Below are positions 1 through 8,193 of a DNA stretch of 64,000 bases, one piece after another; positions within the stretch are counted from its first letter, which is position 1, and the number at the start of each line of letters is the position of its first letter. Origin of the DNA: Deltaproteobacteria bacterium (GTDB lineage Bacteria; Myxococcota_A; UBA9042). Under the pieces are notes generated by a model that was not told the origin of the DNA, ran no database searches, and saw only the letters and a program-made list of their open reading frames with translations. The stretch is taken from positions 1 to 64,000 of the forward strand of contig JACKFC010000004.1 in the NCBI GenBank assembly GCA_020632665.1, read 5' to 3'. The translations under genes and the position numbers were made by a program.

Positions 1-511
1 CGCGTGGCTCGCGCTGCGGGTCGAGGCCGGGTTGGAGCCGGAGCACCGTCCGACCCCCGAGACAGAAGCTGTCGCTGAACCCGAAGCTGCAGCCGAACCG
101 GAAGCTGTCGCTGAAGCCGAAGCCGCCGCTGAAGCCGAAGCCGCTGCTGAACCCGAAGCAGCCGCTGAACCCGAAGCCGCTAGTGAACCCGAAGCTGGCG
201 CACACCCCGAACCAGTCGCAGAGCGCGAACCAGAAGCGGCGAAACCGGACGTGGAAGCAAATCGGGCGACCGCACCCAGGCTCCGCCCGGCCACGCACGA
301 GGTGAGCGGGACCTCGGCCGACCGCGACGCCCCCTACCTCGCCCTGCGCGACGCCCCCGACTCGCAGAGCCGCATGGTCGCCGAGATGCCCGATGGAACC
401 GGCCTGCGCGTGATCTCGCGGCGCGGCCGCTGGCTGCGGGTCGAGATCGTCGACGGCCCGCTCGCCGGCCACGTCGGCTGGGCACACCGGAAATGGGTGG
501 AACGCAAATAG
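1..511 (+). CDS. SH3b-domain protein with Glu-Pro/Ala repeat linker, 5' end outside window
   Basis: The frame is open from base 2 and no convincing start lies inside the window, so this is the C-terminal part of a longer protein (first visible in-frame start codon is a TTG at base 32). The visible 169 residues begin with AWLALRVEAG, which resembles the end of an SH3b repeat, continue as a low-complexity Glu-Pro/Glu-Ala linker, and end in a bacterial SH3 domain with YLALRDAP, GLRVISR, GRWLRVE and GHVGWAHRKWV. SH3b domains commonly bind peptidoglycan or peptides in the cell envelope; that is family knowledge, and here the partner is unknown. Location cannot be judged because the N-terminus is missing. 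Confidence 0.7.
   Translation, partial: AWLALRVEAGLEPEHRPTPETEAVAEPEAAAEPEAVAEAEAAAEAEAAAEPEAAAEPEAASEPEAGAHPEPVAEREPEAAKPDVEANRATAPRLRPATHEVSGTSADRDAPYLALRDAPDSQSRMVAEMPDGTGLRVISRRGRWLRVEIVDGPLAGHVGWAHRKWVERK
60..235. repeat. imperfect 6/12-base repeat coding Glu-Pro/Glu-Ala
   Basis: About fourteen imperfect copies of a GAAGCYGCY/GAACCCGAAGC-type unit code for alternating Glu-Pro and Glu-Ala with spacer Ala residues. The array lies wholly inside the SH3b gene and stays in frame, so it is a length-variable linker rather than a non-coding repeat. Confidence 0.7.
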
Positions 512-561
512 CGGCAGTGGGGCAGGGTGGCGAACGACGCGACTCCTGGCATCATCGGCGC

Positions 562-1746
562 GTGAAGATCGTCGACCGCATCGAAGACGTCCCCCTCCGC
601 CGAGGCGAAGGCCGCATCAGCGGCACGCTCAGCGTCTTCTTCGGCGCGCTCAGCCTGCTCGGCGTGCTCTGCTTCCACTTTCCGGAATACCTGACGACGC
701 CTCGGCTGCGCGCCAACTACGACCTCGGCGTGCTCCGCTCGCTGCTCTTGTTCGCGATGTTGGCGGCGGTCGGCTTCGGCGCGTTCACTTTCTTCCGCTG
801 GCGCAACAAACGCCTCGGCGCGGTCGGCATCGGCCTCGCCTTGGTCACCACCTGGCTCGGCGGCGCGTCCGTCGAGATCGACGACTTCCGGCAGCCCGCG
901 ATCTCGTTCGGCTTGGATTGGTTCGTCCTCGCCTTGCTCGCCAACACGCTGGTCTTCGTCGTCGTCGAGCGGCTCTTCCCGCACCGCGACGACCAGCTGG
1001 TCCTGCGCAAGGAATGGCAGCTGGACCTCGGCTACTACTTCTTCAACCACATCATGATCAGCGTGATCCTGCTGGTGACGACGGCCTTTTCGGAGCAGAT
1101 TTTCGGCTGGGCGGTGCATGACGGCCTGCAGGCGGCGGTGCGCTCGCAGCCGATTTGGCTGCAGCTGATCGAGGTCCTCTTCGCCGCCGACCTGGTGCAA
1201 TACGCCGGCCATCGGGCGATGCACGAGCACCCGCGGCTGTGGAATATCCACGCGGTGCACCATTGCCCGGCGGAGATGGACTGGCTCTCCGGCTCACGCA
1301 TCCACTTCATCGAGGTGCTCTTCACCCGCTCGACCGTGCTGCTGCCGATCTACCTCTTCGGCTTCTCGGAGACGGCGGTGAACCTCTACGTCATCTGGGT
1401 CGGCATCCAGGGGGTGCTCATCCACTCCAATACGGACTTGCCGTTCGGCCCGCTGCGCTACCTCGTCACGACGCCGCATTTTCACCATTGGCACCACGCC
1501 GCCGACGCCGAGGCGATCGACAAGAACTACGCCGCACATCTGCCGGTGATCGACATGATCTTCGGAACCTGGGTCCGCGGTGAAGAGCAGGGCGGTGGCC
1601 TGCGCTGGCCAGAGCACTACGGCGTCGTCGGCAAGGCGCTGCCGCAGGGCTTCTTCGCCCAGCACCTCTACCCCTTCGTCGCGCCGCCGAAGGGGGACCC
1701 AGCCGCCGTGGCCACTGAGCCCGACGCCGAGGATCTTTCGCGCTGA
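562..1746 (+). CDS. Sterol desaturase / fatty acid hydroxylase family membrane protein
   Basis: Predicted non-haem di-iron oxygenase of the sterol desaturase/fatty acid hydroxylase superfamily, acting on a lipid in the inner membrane. The 394 residues contain about five N-terminal hydrophobic segments and then the histidine clusters that bind the two irons: HRAMH, HAVHH and, near the C-terminus, HFHHWHH. The C-terminus (about 30 residues) is hydrophilic. I chose the GTG at 562 (VKIVDRIEDV); the frame is open further upstream, but those 23 residues overlap the preceding gene and look like non-coding sequence. The substrate cannot be read: sterol, carotenoid, alkylglycerol and fatty acid enzymes share these motifs. 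It follows the SH3b gene by 50 bases and converges with the acylase gene. Confidence 0.85.
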   Translation: MKIVDRIEDVPLRRGEGRISGTLSVFFGALSLLGVLCFHFPEYLTTPRLRANYDLGVLRSLLLFAMLAAVGFGAFTFFRWRNKRLGAVGIGLALVTTWLGGASVEIDDFRQPAISFGLDWFVLALLANTLVFVVVERLFPHRDDQLVLRKEWQLDLGYYFFNHIMISVILLVTTAFSEQIFGWAVHDGLQAAVRSQPIWLQLIEVLFAADLVQYAGHRAMHEHPRLWNIHAVHHCPAEMDWLSGSRIHFIEVLFTRSTVLLPIYLFGFSETAVNLYVIWVGIQGVLIHSNTDLPFGPLRYLVTTPHFHHWHHAADAEAIDKNYAAHLPVIDMIFGTWVRGEEQGGGLRWPEHYGVVGKALPQGFFAQHLYPFVAPPKGDPAAVATEPDAEDLSR

Positions 1747-1794
1747 GGCGTGGCGGCAGTCCGAGATCTGGCAGCGCGTCGAGCGCGCGACCGT

Positions 1795-4044
1795 TCAGTT
1801 CCCGTTCGGCGATTCAGCGGGCGCGGGCGCAGCATCCCGTTCGGCCTCTTCGCCGATAGCCGGCACGAAATCGCCCGGCACCACGCGCTTGAGCGTGCCT
1901 GCCTTCCAGCGCTCGAGGTCGCTCAGGTAGTGCTTCGAGAAGCGGCGGTCCGAGGGGCCACCGGGAAGCGCGGTGTGCATCCCCGGCTCGGCCAGGTCGA
2001 CGACCATCCGCACGCTCGGCGCGAAGCAGGTGTCGCGGCCGCCCGAGCGGAAGACCTGGCCTTGGCGGATGCTGGCGCGACCGCCGGGCAGGCTGATCGG
2101 GCCGTGGTCGAAGCCGAGGAACGCCGGCAGCTTCCCGCCGAGCACCAGGTTCCGCATCGTGATGCTGTTGTGCTTGCCCCAGGGCAGCACGTCGCCGGCC
2201 AGGGCGCGGACCGCCGCGGCTTTGAAGGCTTGGGTCTGGGTCCGGTCGCCGAACCAGGGGCTCTTCGGGTCGAGCAGCACGCGGTCGAAGCAATCGTAGA
2301 AGTCGGCGACGATCGCCGTCTCGCCGAAGAGGTGGTCGAGGACCTCGTCGCCCATGTAGCGCGAGAAGACCTCGTGGATCAGCTGCTGCCAGAAGGACTC
2401 GAAGAAGGTCGGCGCCTTGCTGCCCGGGTCGTAGCGGCCGTCCCAGACCGCGAGCACGCGCCCGCCCGGGGTGTCGGGCAGCAGCGGCCGCAAGATCTGC
2501 AGGTACGCCTCGGCGTGCTGGCTGTGCAGGTCGAGCTGCAGCTCGCGCACGGCCTCGACGGTCCAATCGTCCCGCTCGGCGAGTCGCTCGGCGATGCGGT
2601 CGGCCCGCCAAGGGCCCATCGCGAGGTTGATCGGGCGGCTCTTGCCGTAGGCATTCAGGTCGTTGTTCGCGGTGGCGAAATAGCCCTCGGGCGGATCGAG
2701 GATCCACGGCAACCGGTCGGCCGGCACGGCGCCCTGCCAATCGGAGTGCGGATCCCAGCCGGCGAGCGGCACCAGGCCGGAGCGCCCGCCCGGTCGCGCC
2801 GGCATCCGTCCCGACATCTGGAAGCCGATATGGCCCTCCTGATCGGCGACGACCCAGCTCCAGGCCGTCTCGAGGTGGGCGAGCAAGCGCATCGCCGCCG
2901 GCGCCTCACGGGCCCGCAAGAGCGAGAGCGCGATGGTCAAGCTGGTCGCGCCCGTCTGCTGCGCCGGCGCCCAGCGGGTCGCGAGGTAGAGGCCCGGCTC
3001 GTTGGGATCTCCGTCGAGGACGCCGTGGTGGTTCTCGTAGATCTTCAGCGTGGTCGCGCCCTTCTTGCGGCGGGCGATGGTCTCCTCGCGGACCCGGAAC
3101 GAGAGCCAACGCTCCCGGCCGTTGTCGACGCGACGGTAGGCGCCCTCCTTGCAGTCCTCGATCCAGGAGTCGACGCCGTCCATGAAGGCGTAGGTCACGC
3201 CCCAGGCGATATCGTCATTGCGACCGACCAAGATCGCAGGAATTCCGGGCATCGTCGCGCCCATCGCGCGGACGTCGGCGCCCTCGAGCACCGCCTCGTA
3301 CCAGACCGCCGGTAGCCGGGCGACGTCGAGGTGCGGGTCGTTGGCCAAGATCGGCTTGCCGCTCGCGGTCTTGTTGCCGGCGATGACCCAATTGTTCGAG
3401 GCGATCGCCGTCGGCACCGCGCTCGGCCAGCGCACCCCCTGCGGGATCACCCGGTCGCCGAGCTTCACCCGCCGCAGCAGCCACGGGTCGAGGTCTTCGA
3501 GGTTGCCGCCGAAGAGCGCGTCGAGGTGGCTGCGCGGCACACCGGCCTGCACCATCTCGATCAGCAGCCGCTCCATCTCGCCCTGGCTCTGCGCCAGGCC
3601 GACCCAAGCGATCAGCCGCATCAGCAGCAGGCAATCCGCCGCGGTCCAGGGCGTCTCGACGAAGCCGGCGAGCTTGAGCTCCCAGGGTAGGCCGGTCGCC
3701 GTGAAGCCCCGATTGACGCCGTCGACGTAGGCGTCGAGCAGCATCCGCTGGGTCGCCGGCACCTTCGCCAATTCCGCGGTCAGGTCGGTGAACAGGCCGA
3801 TCCGCCGCATCGCGACGTCGGCGGCGAAGAGCTCCTCGGTATCCGCCAGCCATTCGGTCGCGCGGCCCCAGGCGATCGCCTTGGTGACCCGCATCGCGAT
3901 GCCGCGGTCGACGGCGTGGCAATAGCCCAGGCCGCGGAGCAGATCGGTATCGTAGGCCGCCCGCACGTGCGGGATGCCGTGCTCGTCACGCCCGATGCGA
4001 AAGGGGGCGTCCCCCTGCAGATCGAGATCCAGCTCCTTGCCCAT
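1795..4044 (-). CDS. Penicillin acylase family N-terminal-nucleophile amidase
   Basis: A 749-residue Ntn-hydrolase of the penicillin/AHL/aculeacin acylase family, which cleaves amide bonds linking an acyl group to an amine after self-processing into two chains. The processing site is visible: ASNNW with Ser216 as the expected new N-terminal nucleophile, followed by the family motif LANDPHL at about 233-239. The first 215 residues would be the alpha chain, and the rest the beta chain. There is no signal peptide, unlike many periplasmic members, so the enzyme may be cytoplasmic. It starts 17 bases after the tryptophan dioxygenase stop on the same strand with a G-rich RBS, so it is probably the last gene of that operon. 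The substrate is not predictable; an N-acyl amine or formamide is possible from context. Confidence 0.9.
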   Translation of the reverse strand: MGKELDLDLQGDAPFRIGRDEHGIPHVRAAYDTDLLRGLGYCHAVDRGIAMRVTKAIAWGRATEWLADTEELFAADVAMRRIGLFTDLTAELAKVPATQRMLLDAYVDGVNRGFTATGLPWELKLAGFVETPWTAADCLLLMRLIAWVGLAQSQGEMERLLIEMVQAGVPRSHLDALFGGNLEDLDPWLLRRVKLGDRVIPQGVRWPSAVPTAIASNNWVIAGNKTASGKPILANDPHLDVARLPAVWYEAVLEGADVRAMGATMPGIPAILVGRNDDIAWGVTYAFMDGVDSWIEDCKEGAYRRVDNGRERWLSFRVREETIARRKKGATTLKIYENHHGVLDGDPNEPGLYLATRWAPAQQTGATSLTIALSLLRAREAPAAMRLLAHLETAWSWVVADQEGHIGFQMSGRMPARPGGRSGLVPLAGWDPHSDWQGAVPADRLPWILDPPEGYFATANNDLNAYGKSRPINLAMGPWRADRIAERLAERDDWTVEAVRELQLDLHSQHAEAYLQILRPLLPDTPGGRVLAVWDGRYDPGSKAPTFFESFWQQLIHEVFSRYMGDEVLDHLFGETAIVADFYDCFDRVLLDPKSPWFGDRTQTQAFKAAAVRALAGDVLPWGKHNSITMRNLVLGGKLPAFLGFDHGPISLPGGRASIRQGQVFRSGGRDTCFAPSVRMVVDLAEPGMHTALPGGPSDRRFSKHYLSDLERWKAGTLKRVVPGDFVPAIGEEAERDAAPAPAESPNGN

Positions 4045-4061
4045 GCTCGTGCCCCCGCGCT

Positions 4062-4100
4062 CTAGCCGTTGCCGTTGCCGTTGCCGCTGCCAACGCCGCT
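4062..4100. repeat. hexanucleotide repeat at the 3' end of kynA
   Basis: On the coding strand the last codons of kynA are successive GGCAAC-type hexamers with GGCAGC variants, giving the tail GSGVGSGNGNGNG directly before the stop. The array lies at the gene end and is in frame, so changes in copy number would only lengthen or shorten the tail. Confidence 0.7.
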
Positions 4101-5057
4101 GCCGTGATCGACCGGGCACCGTTCCGGCTTGGCTCCGCTCGGGCTGCCCGCCTCTTCGGCGCGCCGCAGCGAAAGGCCGCCGCTCGTATCGCTTCGCACC
4201 AACCGCGTCCGCGCCGCCCACAGCTCGGGGAAGGCCGATTTGGTGGTGGTCGACTTCAGGTAGTCGACTCCCGAGCTGCCGCCGGTTCCCATCCGCCAGC
4301 CGATGACGCGCGCGACGACGCGGACGTGGTGCTCCCGCCAGAGCGCGAGCTGCTCGTCGAAGGCGATCAGCGATTCGAGCAGCATGCTCTCCTGCATGTG
4401 CTCGTCGGGCGCTTCCAGGATCGGCACCAGCGCCAAGGTCATCGCGTCGAAGGTCTCGGGTTCGTCGCGGCGCTCGGGGTCCAGCGCCGCGTCGGGCACC
4501 GCGAAGCCGCCGCGCTGCAACATCCGCCACGCCGCGGCGCGCAGATCGTCGCCGTCGAGGCGATCCTGCAGCTGCTCGCGCATCTCCGGGCGGTTGTCGA
4601 AGAAGGTGCAATAGCGCCCGTCCTTGATCCCGCAGAAGAACTCGACCTCACGGAATTGCAGCGATTGGAAGCCCGATGCCGGCATCAGGCGGTCGCGGAA
4701 CCAGAGGAAGTCGATCGGCTGCATCGTCTCGACGATGTGAATCTGGTCGACCAGCAGCCGCATGATGGCGACGACGCGGTCGATGAAGTGGCGGGCACGC
4801 AGCGGTTGGTCGCGGTCGACGAAGGCCTTGGCCCGGGTCAGCTCGTGCAGGATCAGCTTGAACCAAAGCTCGTAGGCCTGGTGGATGATGATGAAGAGCA
4901 TCTCGTCGTGGTGCGGCGGATCGCTCTGCGGCCGCTGCAGCTGCAGCAGCTCCGGGACCATCAGGTAGTCGTTGTAGGTGAGGTGGTGGGCCTCGATCGC
5001 GCGCGGCGCGGCCGGGTTGTCCGGGAGCAAGCCCTCGGCTGGCGATTCGGCGTTCAT
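4062..5057 (-). CDS. kynA: Tryptophan 2,3-dioxygenase
   Basis: Haem dioxygenase that opens the indole ring of L-tryptophan to N-formylkynurenine, the first step of the kynurenine route. The 331-residue product carries the diagnostic FIIIHQ (Phe55, His59, substrate pocket), LWFRDRLMPASGFQS, the haem-ligand region WREHHVR (His244 expected as proximal ligand) and GTGGSSGVDYLK. Family members are about 260-300 residues; the excess here is a C-terminal tail ending in Gly-Ser/Gly-Asn repeats. Its ATG overlaps the stop of the upstream esterase gene by four bases (ATGA), so the two are translationally coupled, and the acylase gene follows. No kynureninase or canonical kynB gene is visible in the window. 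Confidence 0.95.
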   Translation of the reverse strand: MNAESPAEGLLPDNPAAPRAIEAHHLTYNDYLMVPELLQLQRPQSDPPHHDEMLFIIIHQAYELWFKLILHELTRAKAFVDRDQPLRARHFIDRVVAIMRLLVDQIHIVETMQPIDFLWFRDRLMPASGFQSLQFREVEFFCGIKDGRYCTFFDNRPEMREQLQDRLDGDDLRAAAWRMLQRGGFAVPDAALDPERRDEPETFDAMTLALVPILEAPDEHMQESMLLESLIAFDEQLALWREHHVRVVARVIGWRMGTGGSSGVDYLKSTTTKSAFPELWAARTRLVRSDTSGGLSLRRAEEAGSPSGAKPERCPVDHGSGVGSGNGNGNG

Positions 5058-5809
5058 CGACCTTCCTTCGCTGCGCCGACGACGATCGTGCGCAGCAGCG
5101 CCGAGGCCGCGTCCAGGGCCGCCTCGGGGATCTCGTGCGCCCCGTCGAAACCGACGAAGCGGCCCTCGAGGCCGGCGTCGCCCAGCATCTGGTGCAGGCG
5201 CTCGGCCGCCTCGAAGGCGAGCAACGGATCGCCGCGACCGTGGCTCTGCACGAAGCGTAGGCCTGCGCGGCCGGGTGCCAAGGGCCGCCACACGGCCTCC
5301 TGCAGCAAGGTTCCGCTCCAGATGACCAACCCGGCCGGGGCCTGCGGTGCGCGCAGCGCGACCTCGGTCGCCACCATCGCGCCCTGCGAAAAGCCGCCCA
5401 GCACGATCTCGTCCAGCGGCCGCCCGGTCTCGGCGCAGACCGAGAAGATCGCCTCGCGCGCCGCGTCGAGCTCGGCGGGTGCGGCGCCGCTCAGGTCTCG
5501 GTGGCTGCCGGATTGCATCGCCCGCTCCAGGGCCGCCATGTCGATCGGGAACCACGCCCGGCCGCTCCAATAGGGGCCCAGCGGCACGGTGATCGGCGCG
5601 TTGGGGAAGATCCAGCGGGTGCCCGGCGGCGCGTCGAGGACCTGCGACAGCGGCGCGAGGTCGGTCATGTCTGCCCCGTAGCCATGCAGGATCACGGCGA
5701 TCGGGCCTTCACCGACGGCAGCCTCACCGGGGCCGCCGCCCGGGCCGTAGACCTCGATCGCGTCGAGCCCGCCGATGCGGATTCTGCGGGGCTGCATCAC
5801 GGCCGTCAT
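5054..5809 (-). CDS. Phospholipase/carboxylesterase-type alpha/beta hydrolase
   Basis: Serine hydrolase of the phospholipase/carboxylesterase (YpfH/EstB-like) family, 251 residues. The oxyanion loop LHGYGAD is at 41-47, the nucleophile elbow GFSQGAM gives Ser141, Asp194 lies in HGRGDPLL and His225 in GAHEIP, so the full triad is present. No signal peptide is seen, so it should be cytoplasmic. The ATG has a strong AGGAGG seven bases upstream, and the stop overlaps the start of kynA as ATGA. This coupling to tryptophan dioxygenase suggests a role on N-formylkynurenine or another product of that step, but family membership alone would predict only a broad carboxylesterase. Confidence 0.88.
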   Translation of the reverse strand: MTAVMQPRRIRIGGLDAIEVYGPGGGPGEAAVGEGPIAVILHGYGADMTDLAPLSQVLDAPPGTRWIFPNAPITVPLGPYWSGRAWFPIDMAALERAMQSGSHRDLSGAAPAELDAAREAIFSVCAETGRPLDEIVLGGFSQGAMVATEVALRAPQAPAGLVIWSGTLLQEAVWRPLAPGRAGLRFVQSHGRGDPLLAFEAAERLHQMLGDAGLEGRFVGFDGAHEIPEAALDAASALLRTIVVGAAKEGR

Positions 5810-5838
5810 CGTGCCTCCTGGCGCTGCTGCGCGGCCGC

Positions 5839-5867
5839 ATCGTTGCCCACCGCGCCGCGCTGGGCAA
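5839..5867 (-). promoter_or_regulatory. Predicted promoter for the esterase-kynA-acylase operon
   Basis: Read on the minus strand: -35 TTGCCC, 17-base spacer, -10 AACGAT; the expected start of transcription is about 30 bases before the ATG. The -35 is one arm of the inverted repeat shared with the divergent promoter. Confidence 0.4.
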
Positions 5868-5871
5868 TGCT
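5843..5871 (+). promoter_or_regulatory. Predicted promoter for the lipid kinase gene
   Basis: -35 TTGCCC, 17-base spacer, -10 AATGCT, about 40 bases before the ATG. Bases 5843-5867 form a perfect inverted repeat with arms TTGCCCA/TGGGCAA around an 11-base centre, so the two divergent promoters share the same DNA and could share one operator. Confidence 0.4.
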
Positions 5872-5911
5872 CGCGGCCCGATCTCTGCCCGCCCGTCCGG
5901 AGGTGTTGCCC

Positions 5912-6841
5912 ATGCGCACGTTGGTGATCGTCAACCCGGCCTCCGCTGGCGGGCGCACGGCGGAGCGCTGGCCGCAGCTCTTGCCGCACGCCCGGCGCCT
6001 GCTCGGCGACTTCGAGCTGGCGATGACCCGCCGGGCCGGCGACGCCGAGAAATGGGCGCGCGAGGCGGTGGCGCGCGGACCGCACCGGATCGTCGCGGTC
6101 GGCGGCGACGGCACCAACCACGAAGTCGCCAACGGCATGGTCGACCTCGAGGCCACCGAGCCGACGCCGCCCGACTCGACCTTCGCCTTCGTCGCGATGG
6201 GCACCGGCTGCGACCTCGGCCGGACCTTCGACCTGCCACGCGAGCCACTCGCCGCGCTGGAGGCGGTCGCGAGTCGGCCGGCGCGCCCGATGGACGCGAT
6301 GCGGGTCGAGACCATCGGTCACGACGGCAGGCCCTGGCGACGGATCGCGATCAACATCGTCTCGCTGGGCCTCGGCGGGCACTCGGTCTATTTGGTCGAG
6401 AAGCGCCCCAAATTCGGCACCACCTTGCCGTTCTACCTCGCCGGATTGGAGGCGCTCTTCCGCAGCGCACCGTGGCCGCTGCGCCTCGGCCTCGCCGACG
6501 GCAGCCGACGCGACGTCCGTGCCCGCTACGTCGTCATCGCCAACGGTCGCTTCAACGGCGGCGGGATGCAGATCGCGCGCGACGCGCGGATCGACGACGG
6601 CTTGCTCGACGTGATCACCGTCGGCCCGGTCGGCAAGCTCCGCCTCGTCGCGCTGACCTCGCAGTTCTACGACGGCAGCATCGCGGATCACCCGCTGTCG
6701 CAGCACTTCCGCACCGCGGCGCTGCAGGTGACGCCGGACGCCGGCGCGCCGCCGATCTACGTCGAAGCCGACGGCGAGGTCGCGGGCCTCGGACCGGCGA
6801 CCGTCACGCTGCTACCGGCTGCCTTGCGCGTCCACGCCTGA
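5912..6841 (+). CDS. Diacylglycerol kinase family lipid kinase
   Basis: A 309-residue member of the DagK/YegS/sphingosine-kinase fold, which phosphorylates a lipid hydroxyl with ATP. The nucleotide loop VGGDGTNHEVANG is at 63-75, the N-terminus has the family NPASAGG (residues 8-14), and the C-terminal beta-sandwich domain includes NGRFNGGGMQ, DGLLDV and EADGE. The ATG is preceded by GGAGG nine bases upstream. There is no accessory domain. The gene diverges from the esterase-kynA operon and its last 30 bases overlap the convergent PLD gene. The lipid substrate (diacylglycerol, ceramide or another) is not decidable from sequence. Confidence 0.92.
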   Translation: MRTLVIVNPASAGGRTAERWPQLLPHARRLLGDFELAMTRRAGDAEKWAREAVARGPHRIVAVGGDGTNHEVANGMVDLEATEPTPPDSTFAFVAMGTGCDLGRTFDLPREPLAALEAVASRPARPMDAMRVETIGHDGRPWRRIAINIVSLGLGGHSVYLVEKRPKFGTTLPFYLAGLEALFRSAPWPLRLGLADGSRRDVRARYVVIANGRFNGGGMQIARDARIDDGLLDVITVGPVGKLRLVALTSQFYDGSIADHPLSQHFRTAALQVTPDAGAPPIYVEADGEVAGLGPATVTLLPAALRVHA

Positions 6842-8086
6842 GCCGACGTCGCGGGCCTCCGGTCGCTGCCACAGCATCGCCTGCCAGCGGGCGAGCGGCC
6901 CGGCGAGCGCCGCGCCATCGACGAAGACGCTGGCGTTGCGGCTGGCGTGGAAATAGCCCTTGCTGCCGTTGCTGGTCCCGATCCAGGCCCGCTCGCCGTC
7001 GAAGGTGCCGGTCTTGGCGTGCAGGACGCGGGCGTAGGGGATCGGCGGCTGGCGGATCGCCGCGATGTGCAAGAGCTTCACGTGCAGCTTGGGGTGTCGT
7101 GCGGCCATCGCCTGCAACGGCTGCAGGCGCTCGGGCTTGCTCGCCGACCAATGGCCGAGCAGCACGTGCACCTCGACCCCGCGCTCGGCTGCGGCCACCA
7201 GCGCGTCCTCCAGGACCGGCCAATCGCTGCCGTCGCGGTCGTGGCGGTGCATCGAGAGCATGGTGAGGCGAATCTCGCTCCGGGCGGCCGCGATCCGCTG
7301 CAGCAGCGGCGGCAAATCCCACGTCACGCCCGCGGGTAGCCAGCCTTGCGGACTCGCCGCCACCGCCACTGTGACCGGCGCAGCGCCGAAATTCGCCGTA
7401 CATTGGCGCGGCGCGGCGGCCTCGCCCGCGTCGGCAGCCGGCCGCGAAGCTGCGGCGGTGGCTTTTCTCGCGGCGAGCGCCCAATCGTGGGCGAAGACGT
7501 CGCGCAACGGCGCGACCACGCACGGTGCGTCGGTGCGAACCCCGAGCTCGAGGATCTGCTCCAGCGCCCGCCAATCCAGGTTCTGGCTGCCGACGAAGGC
7601 TTCGCGCTCGTCGACCAGCAGCATCTTGAGGTGCTGCACGCCGCCGTAATGCGCCTTGGCGTCGATGGTGCGGACCTCCGCGCCCGGCAACATCGCGATC
7701 GCCCGCGGCAGCACCGCGTAGCGTTTGGCGAAGCCGGCGTCGAAGAGGGCGCGAACCTGCACCCCGCGCTGGGCCGCCGCAGCCAGCGCGTCGAGGAAGG
7801 CGGTGAGCTTGGTGCCGCCCACCTCGCGGTCGACGCCGTAGAAATGCATCAGCGTGATCGACTTCTGCGCGCCGGCCGCCATCGACCGCCATTGCTCCGC
7901 CGCGTCGGCCGCCTCGGGCATCGCGTAGGGCGTCGCTTCGGGGACGCTGATCCCCATGGCGATCGTCGGCTCCTGCCGCACCGTCGCCGCCCCGCAGCCG
8001 CTCGCCAGCGCGACGAGGGCCGCCCAACCGACCAGGCCCGGGGCGCTTCGCAGCAGCCCTTGGACACAACCCGTCCGATCGCGCAT
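6812..8086 (-). CDS. Phospholipase D-like lipoprotein with two HxK motifs
   Basis: A 424-residue exported lipoprotein: a hydrophobic signal ends in LASGC (Cys31, next residue Gly, so outer membrane is expected). Two PLD half-sites are present, each with the HxKx4D pattern: His152/Lys154/Asp159 followed by GSQNLDWR, and His356/Lys358/Asp363 followed by GTSNGSKGY. The bilobed arrangement matches phosphodiesterases such as cardiolipin synthases, PLD-type phospholipases and nucleases. The second half-site has Gly-Thr-Ser-Asn in place of the usual GSxN, still within family variation. A good AGGAGG lies before the ATG. The substrate and physiological role are unknown. Confidence 0.85.
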   Translation of the reverse strand: MRDRTGCVQGLLRSAPGLVGWAALVALASGCGAATVRQEPTIAMGISVPEATPYAMPEAADAAEQWRSMAAGAQKSITLMHFYGVDREVGGTKLTAFLDALAAAAQRGVQVRALFDAGFAKRYAVLPRAIAMLPGAEVRTIDAKAHYGGVQHLKMLLVDEREAFVGSQNLDWRALEQILELGVRTDAPCVVAPLRDVFAHDWALAARKATAAASRPAADAGEAAAPRQCTANFGAAPVTVAVAASPQGWLPAGVTWDLPPLLQRIAAARSEIRLTMLSMHRHDRDGSDWPVLEDALVAAAERGVEVHVLLGHWSASKPERLQPLQAMAARHPKLHVKLLHIAAIRQPPIPYARVLHAKTGTFDGERAWIGTSNGSKGYFHASRNASVFVDGAALAGPLARWQAMLWQRPEARDVGSGVDAQGSR

Positions 8087-8193
8087 CCAACCTCCTGTGC
8101 TGGCGGCGTCTCGCCGGCGGTGGCGTTGTCCCTCGCCGCGGCATCCGCCACCCTATGCCCGCCGCCATGCGCGAGCGCCCCGGAGTGTGCCCC

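Noticed and set aside
1795..4044. Beta-lactam resistance from a penicillin acylase
   Set aside because: The family acts on many N-acyl compounds and the gene lies in a tryptophan-degradation operon; the family name gives no evidence for antibiotic use.
6812..8086. PLD-like gene as a secreted toxin effector
   Set aside because: It has a lipoprotein signal and no secretion-system or immunity gene nearby.
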